Positions 1 through 7,384 of a stretch of DNA of 64,000 nucleotides are shown here, piece after piece (positions within the stretch are counted from its first letter, which is position 1; every line of letters starts with the position of its first letter). The position numbers were made by a program, and so were the translations under genes. Where the stretch lies: assembly GCF_000183425.1 (NCBI RefSeq), contig NC_014759.1, positions 2,821,001 through 2,885,000 of the forward strand, read 5' to 3'. Source of the stretch: Marivirga tractuosa DSM 4126. Lineage in GTDB: Bacteria; Bacteroidota; Bacteroidia; Cytophagales; Cyclobacteriaceae. A model generated the notes under the pieces. It was not told where the DNA came from, ran no database searches, and worked only from the letters and a program-made list of their open reading frames with translations.

Positions 1-598
1 TTGCTATTGGCAAAAATTCTTTTTCAGCTAATATAGTGCTGAAATTAGCGAATATATTTTTTGCTGGTACTTTAACTTCTAAGATCTCTGCATCCAGTTC
101 GGATAAAGCTTCTTTGACCGTATCAATTTTGGTAGCAGAATGCACTCTATTAGGTAAAACCAAAATTTTCAACTTTTTATTTTCATTCAAAGCCGGCTTA
201 ATATCTTCAACCGTTTGATAGGTAACCAATAAATCATTGGGGGTTAAGCTGGTAGGTACAATTACCAAATCACTCTGAATACTTAGCCTTTTGATATGCT
301 CATCAGTGGTTTTGCCGGCACTATCCACAACAATAAAGTCGAGCTTTTTAGCTTTTATCTGATCAATGTCCTCCAAAACTCGATGATCTTCAGATCCAAT
401 TATCGGAAAAACAGCTGATTCTTTTGCTCCGGTTTTGTACAATTCCATTTTTCTCAATGTATTGAGCGTATAATTGGTATCAGTTTCCAGCATCACGAGT
501 TTATGCCCTAAACTATGCAACATGGTGGCAAAATGAATAGCGCTGGTAGTTTTTCCAGTCCCGCCTTTTCTTGAGATAAATGAAATTATTTTAGTCAT
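1..598 (-). CDS. ParA/MinD-type ATPase, partial (3' end outside window)
   Basis: ParA-family P-loop ATPase read on the minus strand from an ATG at 598. It stays open for 199 codons and runs off the left edge, so the C-terminus is missing. The N-terminus carries the deviant Walker A motif KGGTGKTT (residues 11-18). An aspartate-rich segment (ETDTN) follows as a Walker A' region, and FIVVDSAG matches Walker B. The family drives segregation of plasmids, chromosomes or protein cargo by ATP-dependent dimerisation on DNA or membrane. No ParB-like partner is visible, but the downstream side lies outside the window. It is divergent from the nitroreductase gene, with an 86 bp spacer. Family assignment is firm; the cargo cannot be named. 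Confidence 0.88.
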   Translation of the reverse strand, partial: MTKIISFISRKGGTGKTTSAIHFATMLHSLGHKLVMLETDTNYTLNTLRKMELYKTGAKESAVFPIIGSEDHRVLEDIDQIKAKKLDFIVVDSAGKTTDEHIKRLSIQSDLVIVPTSLTPNDLLVTYQTVEDIKPALNENKKLKILVLPNRVHSATKIDTVKEALSELDAEILEVKVPAKNIFANFSTILAEKEFLPIA

Positions 599-656
599 AG
601 TAAAGAATGAATATCAATAAAAATACATAGCTGTAACCCTTTTTCCAAATGTAGGT

Positions 657-664
657 TAAATTTG
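657..664 (+). promoter_or_regulatory. Putative -7 promoter element (TAAATTTG)
   Basis: The octamer fits the Bacteroidota sigma-A -7 consensus TAnnTTTG and ends 20 bp before the nitroreductase ATG. I do not see a convincing TTG -33 element at the usual spacing, so this is a weak call. Confidence 0.35.
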
Positions 665-684
665 CAAAAAAGATAATCATAAAA

Positions 685-1275
685 ATGTATAATACAGCCG
701 AGATTAATAAGCTTATTCAAACTAGGAGATCAATTTACCCAGCACAGTATTCGGGAGAAAGAGTGGATGATGAGATTGTTCAACAAATGCTGGAAAATGC
801 CAACTGGGCACCCAATCATAAACACACTGAGCCTTGGCGATTTATTGTTTTTACTGACAAAGGGCTTGATCAGCTTGGTAAATTCCAGGCGGACATTTAT
901 AAGCAAGTTTCAGCAAAGAATGAAAACTTTGATGAAACTAAAATGGAGAATTTAAGAAATAAACCACTTACAGCTTCGCATGTAATTGCAATTGGTATGA
1001 AAAGGGATGAAAAACATAGTATTCCTGAAGTTGAGGAAGTTGCGGCCGTGGCTGCTGCAGTGCAAAATATGCAATTAACGGCTAGTGCTTATGGAGTAGG
1101 TTGTTACTGGGGCTCAGGTGGAATCACTTATATGGAAGAAGCCAAAAAAGCATTAGCTCTTGAGAAAGAAGATAAACTATTGGGCTTTTTGTATGTAGGA
1201 ATGCCTAAAGATGGTTTTTGGCCTCAAGGTAAACGCAAACCGATCAATGATAAAATTAATTGGGTTCGAGAATAA
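685..1275 (+). CDS. Nitroreductase family protein
   Basis: A 196-residue protein of the FMN-dependent nitroreductase fold, similar in size to the short YdjA/TdsD-like members. Seen in the sequence: an N-terminal TRRSIYPAQYSGERV segment (the RRS flavin-phosphate motif region), NWAPNHKHTEPWRFIV at about residues 40-55 (the usual AP(S/N)...PWRF flavin contact), and a glycine-rich YGVGCYWGSGG segment near residue 140. Family members reduce nitroaromatics, quinones or flavins with NAD(P)H as soluble homodimers. The physiological substrate cannot be inferred. It is transcribed alone, between the divergent ParA-like gene and a long repeat-bearing spacer before pheS. Confidence 0.9.
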   Translation: MYNTAEINKLIQTRRSIYPAQYSGERVDDEIVQQMLENANWAPNHKHTEPWRFIVFTDKGLDQLGKFQADIYKQVSAKNENFDETKMENLRNKPLTASHVIAIGMKRDEKHSIPEVEEVAAVAAAVQNMQLTASAYGVGCYWGSGGITYMEEAKKALALEKEDKLLGFLYVGMPKDGFWPQGKRKPINDKINWVRE

Positions 1276-1387
1276 ACCACAAAGTAACAGCTAAAGCTGA
1301 TTGTTTTTTTACCACAATAGACAAAAGAGAACAAAAGGACAGCTAAAGCTGTCAAAGTTTTACCACAAAGTTCCCCAAAGTGGTTCA

Positions 1388-1439
1388 CTAAGATTCACAA
1401 AGTGACAGCTTAAACGGATTTTATTTTTGTGAATCTTAG
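1388..1439. repeat. Inverted repeat, 14 bp arms
   Basis: Perfect 14 bp arms, CTAAGATTCACAAA at 1388-1401 and its reverse complement at 1426-1439, separate a 24 nt loop. There is no T-tract after the right arm, so it is not a standard terminator. It looks like part of a dispersed intergenic repeat. Confidence 0.8.
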
Positions 1440-1450
1440 CGTAAGTCTCT

Positions 1451-1522
1451 GTGCAACTTAGTGTTAGTATCTGTGTAACTCAGTGGTTAAAGAAACAATA
1501 GCCTTTGGCTATCATTTGTTTT
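1451..1522. repeat. 72 bp intergenic direct repeat, copy A
   Basis: This stretch aligns without gaps to 1605-1676 with 63 of 72 identical bases. It contains CTCAGTGGTTAAAG and the small dyad TAGCCTTTGGCTA near its right end. Both copies lie in the same noncoding spacer and orientation. Confidence 0.85.
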
Positions 1523-1604
1523 CATTAAAGTACTTATGTTTGAGGCATGAATAGTTCAAAAGAATTCATTGCCAAGATAAAACACTTCTATTTTACGTTA
1601 CTTT

Positions 1605-1676
1605 GTGCAACTTAGTGTAAGCCTCTGTGCAACTCAGTGGTTAAAGTACTAGTAGCCTTTGGCTACCATTTGTTTT
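1605..1676. repeat. 72 bp intergenic direct repeat, copy B
   Basis: Second copy of the 72 bp unit at 1451-1522. The nine differences cluster in two short patches (unit positions 15-26 and 43-48), while the CTCAGTGGTTAAAG core and the TAGCC/GGCTA dyad are retained. Confidence 0.85.
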
Positions 1677-1719
1677 ATTGATGTTATGCTGCTTTATTTA
1701 AAATTCCGCCATTTTCGTT

Positions 1720-1727
1720 TAACTTTG
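1720..1727 (+). promoter_or_regulatory. Putative -7 promoter element of pheS (TAACTTTG)
   Basis: It matches TAnnTTTG, 31 bp before the pheS ATG and just after the repeat block. No clear TTG -33 element is at the expected spacing. Confidence 0.4.
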
Positions 1728-1758
1728 TTTTTTTAGAATAAAACTGATTTGAAATTCA

Positions 1759-2784
1759 ATGTCTGAAAAGATAAAAGCATTAAAAGCTGAAATATCAGCA
1801 GCAAAGGCTAAAACTCAAGAAGAGTTGGAGGCTTATAGATTAAAATTTATTAGTCGCAAAAGTGTATTAGGAGATCTTTTTGCCGACATTAAAAATATAG
1901 CTCCAGAAGATCGCAAGGCTTTTGGTCAGGAAGTAAACGAAGTAAAGCAATTAGCAGAAGAAAAATTCAAAGAGCTAATTACAGGATTGGAAAGTGCAGA
2001 TACTGGAAGCAAATCTTCAGCCCCAGTAGACTTGACTCTTCCTCCCAATATTAATTTGGGAACGGTTCATCCGCTTACCTATATCCACAATCGTATAGTG
2101 GAGATTTTCCAAAAAATTGGCTTTAATGTGGCGGATGGACCAGAAATAGAGGATGATTTCCATAATTTCACTGCATTAAACTTCCCTGAAAACCATCCGG
2201 CTCGTGAAATGCAGGATACTTTCTTTATTGAAAGTAATCCTGATATTGCTTTGAGAACCCATACTTCTTCTGTGCAAATAAGAATAATGGAAAATCAAAA
2301 ACCTCCATTTAGGACTTTAGCACCTGGCCGTGTATTCAGAAATGAAGCCATTTCAGCTCGTGCACATTGTTTCTTTCATCAGGTAGAAGGCTTTTTTGTG
2401 GACAAAAATGTGGGGCTAGTAGATTTGAAACAGACTTTATATTATTTCGCCAAAGAGCTTTTCGGACAAGACACTAAAGTTCGTTTCCGCCCTTCTTATT
2501 TCCCATTCACTGAGCCAAGTGCAGAAATGGATATTTCCTGTAACATCTGTAAAGGGAAAGGCTGTAATATTTGTAAATATTCTGGTTGGGTTGAAATCTT
2601 AGGCTCAGGAATGATTGACCCGAATGTGTTGGAAAATTGCGGTATTGATTCTGAAGAATATACAGGCTTTGCTTTCGGTATGGGAATTGAAAGAATTGCC
2701 ATGTTGAAATTCCAGGTAAATGATTTAAGGCTGTATTCTGAAAATGATGTTAGATTCTTGAATCAGTTTAAGCATTTGAGTTAG
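1759..2784 (+). CDS. pheS: Phenylalanine-tRNA ligase alpha subunit
   Basis: Catalytic alpha subunit of the alpha2-beta2 class II phenylalanyl-tRNA synthetase, which charges tRNA-Phe in the cytoplasm. The 341 residues are full length for the family. An N-terminal coiled-coil arm of about 85 residues precedes the catalytic core. Class II signatures are visible: GRVFRNEAISARAH, the phenylalanine-binding stretch FRPSYFPFTEPSAE, and GFAFGMGIERIAML near the C-terminus. A four-cysteine cluster C261-x2-C264-x4-C269-x2-C272 sits just after the FTEPSAE segment, as in the subset of bacterial PheS with a zinc-binding-like loop. pheT is not nearby, so the subunits are encoded separately. A fatty-acid enzyme gene follows 25 bp downstream on the same strand. 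Confidence 0.98.
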   Translation: MSEKIKALKAEISAAKAKTQEELEAYRLKFISRKSVLGDLFADIKNIAPEDRKAFGQEVNEVKQLAEEKFKELITGLESADTGSKSSAPVDLTLPPNINLGTVHPLTYIHNRIVEIFQKIGFNVADGPEIEDDFHNFTALNFPENHPAREMQDTFFIESNPDIALRTHTSSVQIRIMENQKPPFRTLAPGRVFRNEAISARAHCFFHQVEGFFVDKNVGLVDLKQTLYYFAKELFGQDTKVRFRPSYFPFTEPSAEMDISCNICKGKGCNICKYSGWVEILGSGMIDPNVLENCGIDSEEYTGFAFGMGIERIAMLKFQVNDLRLYSENDVRFLNQFKHLS

Positions 2785-2809
2785 TCAAAATCTATACTAA
2801 AAAAAGATT

Positions 2810-3667
2810 ATGAAATTAGATGATATCAAAAGCATTGGCATTGTAGGTGCAGGTACCATGGGTTCGGGCATTGCCCAAATGAGTGCTATGGCTGGTTACC
2901 AAACTTTTATTTTCGATATTCAAGAATCCGCCTTAGATAAAGCCAAAACTGCCGTTACCAAAAATCTTGAAAAAGGAATTGAAAAAGGTAAAGTAACGAC
3001 TGAGCAAAAAGAGGCTTGTATTCAAAACATTAGTTTTATATCTGACATGAATCAGTTGAAAGCTGATGTCATCATAGAAGCGGTAATTGAAAAATTGCAG
3101 GTAAAAATTGACATTTTTAGTCAGTTAGAAAAGATTAATTCTGCTAACACCATTTTAGCCACCAATACTTCTTCCATTCCCATCACTCAAATTGGTGCAG
3201 GGCTACAAAATCCTGAAAGATTGGTAGGGATGCATTTTTTCAATCCTGCCCACATTATGAAATTGGTAGAGATTATTTCTGGTGCTGCAACCAATCCTGA
3301 AATTGCTGAGACGACTAGAGCCTTGGCTGAAAAAATGGGTAAAAAAGCCGTGATGGCAAAAGATTCACCTGGTTTTATCGTTAACCGTGTGGCGCGCCAT
3401 TTTTATGTCGAGTCTTTAAAAATAGCCGAAGAAAATGTAGCCGACTTCGAACAAATTGACAGATTAGTGGAAAGTTCGGGATTTAAAATGGGTCCTTTTC
3501 GGTTAATGGATTTAATAGGCGTGGATACTAACTTTTCGGTTACCAAATCTATGTTTGAATCATTCTATTATGATAGCAAATTCAGACCAAGCAGAATACA
3601 ACAACAAAAAGTGGATGCCGGCCACCACGGAAGAAAAAGCGGCAAAGGGTTTTATGACTATAATTAA
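2810..3667 (+). CDS. 3-hydroxybutyryl-CoA / 3-hydroxyacyl-CoA dehydrogenase
   Basis: NAD-dependent oxidation of (S)-3-hydroxyacyl-CoA to 3-ketoacyl-CoA in beta-oxidation or butyrate-type metabolism. The 285 residues match the stand-alone single-domain enzyme rather than the multifunctional FadB type. The Rossmann motif GAGTMGSGIAQ lies at residues 13-23. The catalytic segment VGMHFFNPAHIMKLVEI, with its histidine, is near residue 140, followed by KDSPGFIVNRV and the C-terminal helical domain ending in GHHGRKSGKGFYDY. It may be co-transcribed with pheS. The last 14 bp overlap the start of the next gene. Confidence 0.95.
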   Translation: MKLDDIKSIGIVGAGTMGSGIAQMSAMAGYQTFIFDIQESALDKAKTAVTKNLEKGIEKGKVTTEQKEACIQNISFISDMNQLKADVIIEAVIEKLQVKIDIFSQLEKINSANTILATNTSSIPITQIGAGLQNPERLVGMHFFNPAHIMKLVEIISGAATNPEIAETTRALAEKMGKKAVMAKDSPGFIVNRVARHFYVESLKIAEENVADFEQIDRLVESSGFKMGPFRLMDLIGVDTNFSVTKSMFESFYYDSKFRPSRIQQQKVDAGHHGRKSGKGFYDYN

Positions 3668-4118
3668 GAAATTATCTTTTCTATTATTTTTTCCACTGGT
3701 ATTGCTTTTAGGCTGCGCAGAAGAAAACCCAGAGGTTTTTGTTGATGAACTCCCTTTACCCGATCCTTTTCAATTATCTCTAAACCTTGATTTGGTCAGT
3801 TTCCAAAGCTTGCAATTCGAAAAAAACGTGATTTTACCTGATGTTGGCTTAAATGGCGTGATTGTAGTCAAAAGAGCAGAAAATGATTACGCTGCTTTTG
3901 AAAGAACCTGCCCTTATGAGCCCGAAAAAGATTGTTCCATCATTTCCATGAATGCAGGTCAACAATATTTGGAATGTGAGTGTGGAGATTCATTTTATAA
4001 CTTAAGCGGTTACCCAACGAATAGTCCTTCCCCCAGAAAACTGAGAGAATATTATACTAGCCTGTCTGGAAGGAATTTATATATCGACAATACGATTGTT
4101 AGAAGTGAGAATAGGTAG
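3654..4118 (+). CDS. Lipoprotein with a degenerate Rieske-like fold
   Basis: A 154-residue predicted lipoprotein. The chosen ATG at 3654 gives a clean signal peptide ending in the lipobox LLLG-C21; upstream in-frame starts lie inside the dehydrogenase gene and would bury it. The body resembles Rieske proteins: C86-P-Y88, C94, then C108-E-C110-G111-D-S followed by FYNLSG and a PSPRKLREY segment like the usual SGPAPRPL. Rieske clusters need Cys-x-His and Cys-x-x-His ligands. Here all four cysteines remain but both histidines are replaced (Tyr88, Gly111), so a normal [2Fe-2S] cluster is unlikely. It overlaps the previous gene by 14 bp, suggesting translational coupling. Function unknown. Confidence 0.8.
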   Translation: MTIIKKLSFLLFFPLVLLLGCAEENPEVFVDELPLPDPFQLSLNLDLVSFQSLQFEKNVILPDVGLNGVIVVKRAENDYAAFERTCPYEPEKDCSIISMNAGQQYLECECGDSFYNLSGYPTNSPSPRKLREYYTSLSGRNLYIDNTIVRSENR

Positions 4119-4612
4119 TTAACAAAGTCAAAAGTGGGTGCTTCTGGCTTTTTGATTTGACACGAGCTATGAAGCTCGCGCGAGCTCAAGGAAGAAGAGA
4201 AAAACATTTCAGACCAATCTTAATACCAATACTTGCTTGTTAATGACCCCATCGGGTTCAACTTATGGTAACTGAAAACTGACGACCAATCCCAAGCTCC
4301 GAAGGAGCGACCTTATCGCCTACAAGCTTTCAATATAACTCAAACGTTACCTTTCCTGTAAGGTCGTTCCTACAGAACTTTTTGGGACTATATTGTTTGT
4401 AGTTACCATAGGGTCGTTCCTCTGGAACTTAGAGAGATTAATTGATAGATTTTAATTTCTTGCTCAGATTCGCGCCTTTACCTTATGCTTGCTCAGTATT
4501 AGATGTTTTTTTCAACACATTCTCAGACTGCGACCGCTTATTTTTTATCCTTTTCTCTCAAATCTCTAAGACTTAAATCACTTGTTTCAATTCTTTCCAT
4601 TAATTTTAAGCT
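4119..4612. other. Noncoding spacer with palindromic repeats before dgt
   Basis: No gene is supported. It holds a hairpin at 4163-4178 (arms CGAGCT/AGCTCG) and a compound repeat at 4264-4430. The right part, 4440-4612, is plain AT-rich sequence leading to the dGTPase ATG, and I see no clear promoter element in it. Confidence 0.6.
4264..4430. repeat. Compound intergenic repeat: three 19-mers within 10 bp inverted arms
   Basis: Arm TATGGTAACT at 4264-4273 is repeated inverted at 4401-4410. A 19-mer of pattern GGTCGYTCCTNNNGARCTT occurs three times: at 4362-4380 and 4412-4430 in direct orientation, and at 4294-4312 in inverse orientation. The inverse copy itself contains the dyad GCTCC-GAA-GGAGC. 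The organisation suggests a dispersed, structured intergenic element, not coding DNA. Confidence 0.75.
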
Positions 4613-5968
4613 ATGGAAAAAATGAACTGGCTAAAATTACTGAACCCAAATCGACTAGGACAGAGTACGAATAGCAATCAATCCTCTGCACGCTCATTTT
4701 TCGAGCAAGATTATGATAGAATTATTTTTTCTCATCCTTTCCGTAGGTTGCAGGATAAAACCCAGGTAGTTCCTTTACCCGAGGAAGATTTTGTACATAC
4801 AAGGCTGACACACAGTCTGGAAGTCAGTAGTGTCGGAAGATCATTGGGTAAAAAAGTAGGAGAATCCATAGTTGATAAATACCCAGAATTAAAAGAGTCA
4901 GGTTATTCGGCTTTTGATTTCGGAGCTATTGTAGCAGCTGCTTCCTTAGCGCATGATATTGGAAACCCGCCATTCGGTCATTCAGGTGAGGATGCTATTT
5001 CAGCATTTTTCAAAAACAGTTCATTAGGTAAATGGATTCAATCTCAAGTTTCAGTAGAAGAATGGGCAGATTTAATAAACTTTGAGGGAAATGCACAAGG
5101 CTTTAGATTATTCAACAGACCTGATAACCAAGGTATAAAATTAACTTACAGCACTTTAGCGGCATTTAGCAAATATCCGCGAACTGCCCATCTTTTTGAA
5201 AAAGATGACAGCAGAAAAAGCCAGAAAAAATATGGGTTTTTCCAGACAGAAAAGCAATATTTCGAAGAACTGGCCAATGAGTTAGGTTTAATTCGCTTGT
5301 CTAACGAAATGAGTTGGGTCCGGCATCCACTTACCTTTTTAGTAGAAGCAGCTGATGATATTTGCTATCATGTAATTGATTTGGAAGATGGTTGCCGTTT
5401 GGGCTGGGTTTCATATGAACAGGCTCGTGATTTGTTAGCCAATGTTTTAGGAGACTCCTATTTGCCGGAAAAGCTAGAAAAAACAAAAGGCAAAAATGAA
5501 AAGATAGCTTATTTAAGAGCTTTATGTATCAATAAACTCATTAATGAATGTGCTGAAGTTTTCATGGAAAATGAAGAAGACATTTTGACTGGAAAGTTTG
5601 ATTCGGCTTTAATGAGTAAAGTTCCTTCAAAAAGAGTTTTGAGTAATATCATAGAAGTATCCATTCAGAAAATCTACCGATCTCACTTGGTGTTGGAGAC
5701 CGAAGTAGTGGGACACCGAGTTTTAGAAGGTTTGTTGGAAGAGTTTTTAGGGGCAGCCATTGCTCAAAAAGGCGTTGAAGAATCCAGTAAAAAGGATTTA
5801 ACGGTTTTCAGATTATTGCCCGAAACCTATCAAGAACTAATTACCGATACGGCTAGTCTTTATGAAATCAGTTTGTTGTGTATTGATTACATTAGTGGTA
5901 TGACAGATCGATATGCAATAAACCTTTACAGAAAACTAAAAGGAATAAGCCTGCCAGGAATGAAATAA
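4613..5968 (+). CDS. dgt: dGTPase (deoxyguanosinetriphosphate triphosphohydrolase)
   Basis: HD-domain enzyme that cleaves dGTP to deoxyguanosine and triphosphate, so shaping dNTP pools. The 451 residues fit the Dgt family. Metal-binding HD residues are visible: H62 and H67 in HTRLTHSLEV, the H114-D115 pair in LAHDIGNPPFGHSGE, and H123. The start region SARSFFEQDYDRIIFSHPFRRLQDKTQV is the conserved lead-in of the family. The stop codon directly abuts the stop codon of the convergent Blh gene, with no spacer or terminator between them, so antisense read-through of the two 3' ends is likely. Confidence 0.96.
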   Translation: MEKMNWLKLLNPNRLGQSTNSNQSSARSFFEQDYDRIIFSHPFRRLQDKTQVVPLPEEDFVHTRLTHSLEVSSVGRSLGKKVGESIVDKYPELKESGYSAFDFGAIVAAASLAHDIGNPPFGHSGEDAISAFFKNSSLGKWIQSQVSVEEWADLINFEGNAQGFRLFNRPDNQGIKLTYSTLAAFSKYPRTAHLFEKDDSRKSQKKYGFFQTEKQYFEELANELGLIRLSNEMSWVRHPLTFLVEAADDICYHVIDLEDGCRLGWVSYEQARDLLANVLGDSYLPEKLEKTKGKNEKIAYLRALCINKLINECAEVFMENEEDILTGKFDSALMSKVPSKRVLSNIIEVSIQKIYRSHLVLETEVVGHRVLEGLLEEFLGAAIAQKGVEESSKKDLTVFRLLPETYQELITDTASLYEISLLCIDYISGMTDRYAINLYRKLKGISLPGMK

Positions 5969-6892
5969 TCACGACCTTTTTTGAAATTTTTGATACCAAT
6001 TATCCATGACAATACTATGTGGCAATGTTAAAACGGAAAGAAAAATAATGGTGAGGAAAAAGGGTGATATATTAAATTTATAATAAGAAAAAGCAAAGAG
6101 TAAAGTAGAAGCCCCAATTATGCTTATAGCAGAATAAGGAAGCAGTTCTTTAATAAATTTCTTTAAATCAAATTTCTTGCGCTGTTTTCCAAGATAAATA
6201 TATTCTTGATAAAGCACTTTCAAAGAATGCCAAATAGCAAAGTAGAGAGAAAAAGCCAGCAAGGGGGGAATAGTAAAGAAGGCTAAGTGTAGAAGTAAAA
6301 ATATTACAAGCTCTGTACCAAATCTATTTCTATTTTTAGCTTTACCTACTATTATAATAATCATCAAGACCACAGTAATAATGCTGCTTATAAGAAAGAA
6401 AAACATTAAATTTATTTCAGTAATTACTGAAGAAGTGGCAGAAAAATGTGAGGTTTCAGAAAAGAAGCCAATCAGTTTCTCATAATGATGATAAAACAAA
6501 CCACTAATAATCGACCCACCCCACAAAAGATAAAGTGCTTTTTTGATGATGTTCTTTTCAGAGATGTTAATATCACTAAACTGTGATTGTCCGAAATGAT
6601 AAAAGGAGATCAAGAAAAATAAGACTAAACTTAAATAAGGAAGTAAAATCCATAAACCAACATAAACTGCTATTAGCCCTAGATAGAAACCATAAAAACT
6701 AAATTGATCCTGTTTAGACGGCTTCTTTCTTTGCATTAAAACGTGATCAATGGCTCCATGTGGAATTCCCACAAGAAAAATCATAGCTAAGGTGATCTGC
6801 AGTTGAGTCTCAAATGAGAGGGTTTCCAACCAAGGATAAATGGAAATTAGCACTACAGTTATTGCAATATGTAAAAAATTGGTTTTTAGCAT
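5969..6892 (-). CDS. blh: Brp/Blh family beta-carotene 15,15'-dioxygenase
   Basis: Polytopic membrane oxygenase of 307 residues that in this family splits beta-carotene into two retinals, the chromophore of microbial rhodopsins. Conserved histidines sit in the family's motifs: H45 and H50 in GIPHGAIDH, H99 in YHFGQSQ, H222 in AIWHSLKVLYQE and H292 in LPHSIVMD. About eight hydrophobic segments cover the rest. No rhodopsin or carotenoid-synthesis gene lies in this window, although blh is often beside one, so the partner must be elsewhere if the function is standard. A 42 bp gap separates it from the upstream GreA-like gene on the same strand. Confidence 0.9.
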   Translation of the reverse strand: MLKTNFLHIAITVVLISIYPWLETLSFETQLQITLAMIFLVGIPHGAIDHVLMQRKKPSKQDQFSFYGFYLGLIAVYVGLWILLPYLSLVLFFLISFYHFGQSQFSDINISEKNIIKKALYLLWGGSIISGLFYHHYEKLIGFFSETSHFSATSSVITEINLMFFFLISSIITVVLMIIIIVGKAKNRNRFGTELVIFLLLHLAFFTIPPLLAFSLYFAIWHSLKVLYQEYIYLGKQRKKFDLKKFIKELLPYSAISIIGASTLLFAFSYYKFNISPFFLTIIFLSVLTLPHSIVMDNWYQKFQKRS

Positions 6893-6934
6893 TTTGAATG
6901 ATAAAACCTGAATACCGGCATTTTGTTTTTTTGC

Positions 6935-7384
6935 TTATTCTATTTCTTCAATCAAAATACTTTTGCCATTCCAAACCACCTCTTCCCCTACCATTTTATC
7001 AATCATCTGCTGAGCAAGAGGAGTAATGGCAGAAATCATGAAAACCTGATCTTTTTCGATTGTTATTTTTCCGTATGAGATGGAAATAAAATACAAAGCT
7101 GCTGATGTTCTAACTATTGATCCTAAACATACTTTCTGGTGCTTAATAGAGGTATTAATTTTGCTCAGGGTTTCTAATTGTTGATTTAAGACAGCCATTT
7201 GAGATTGTAATTTACCCTTTTCCTGATTCATCATTTCCCGACTCGTTTCATACTTATCTCCAGCCGAACTTTTGGTTTCAGCACCCAATGAAATTTTCAG
7301 GTTTTCCATCTCTTGCTCAATTGCTTTTATCTTGGCAATTATTTCAGCTTTACATTTACCGATTAAGGCTTTTTTTATCATCAT
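6935..7384 (-). CDS. GreA/GreB-like elongation factor family protein
   Basis: A 149-residue protein with an N-terminal alpha-helical hairpin (about residues 10-80) and a C-terminal beta-rich domain of about 60 residues. This layout resembles GreA/GreB transcript-cleavage factors. The helical part holds the stretch ETKSSAGDKYETSREMM, typical of a Bacteroidota subfamily that is often mislabelled 3-oxoacyl-ACP synthase; there is no ketosynthase motif here. The acidic tip expected of a cleavage-competent Gre factor is not evident. Its start overlaps the stop of the upstream membrane-protein gene by 4 bp, so the two are probably co-translated. Fold assignment is probable, activity uncertain. Confidence 0.65.
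   Translation of the reverse strand: MMIKKALIGKCKAEIIAKIKAIEQEMENLKISLGAETKSSAGDKYETSREMMNQEKGKLQSQMAVLNQQLETLSKINTSIKHQKVCLGSIVRTSAALYFISISYGKITIEKDQVFMISAITPLAQQMIDKMVGEEVVWNGKSILIEEIE

Larger units (their letters stand above)
1276..1758. other. Repeat-rich noncoding spacer between nitroreductase and pheS
   Basis: No credible gene is seen here. The spacer holds a perfect palindromic hairpin at 1338-1353 (arms GACAGCT/AGCTGTC), a longer inverted repeat at 1388-1439, and two 72 bp direct repeats listed separately. A possible pheS -7 element TAACTTTG lies at 1720-1727. The ACAAAGT/ACTTTGTG-type words recur in both orientations through the first 200 bp. Confidence 0.7.
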
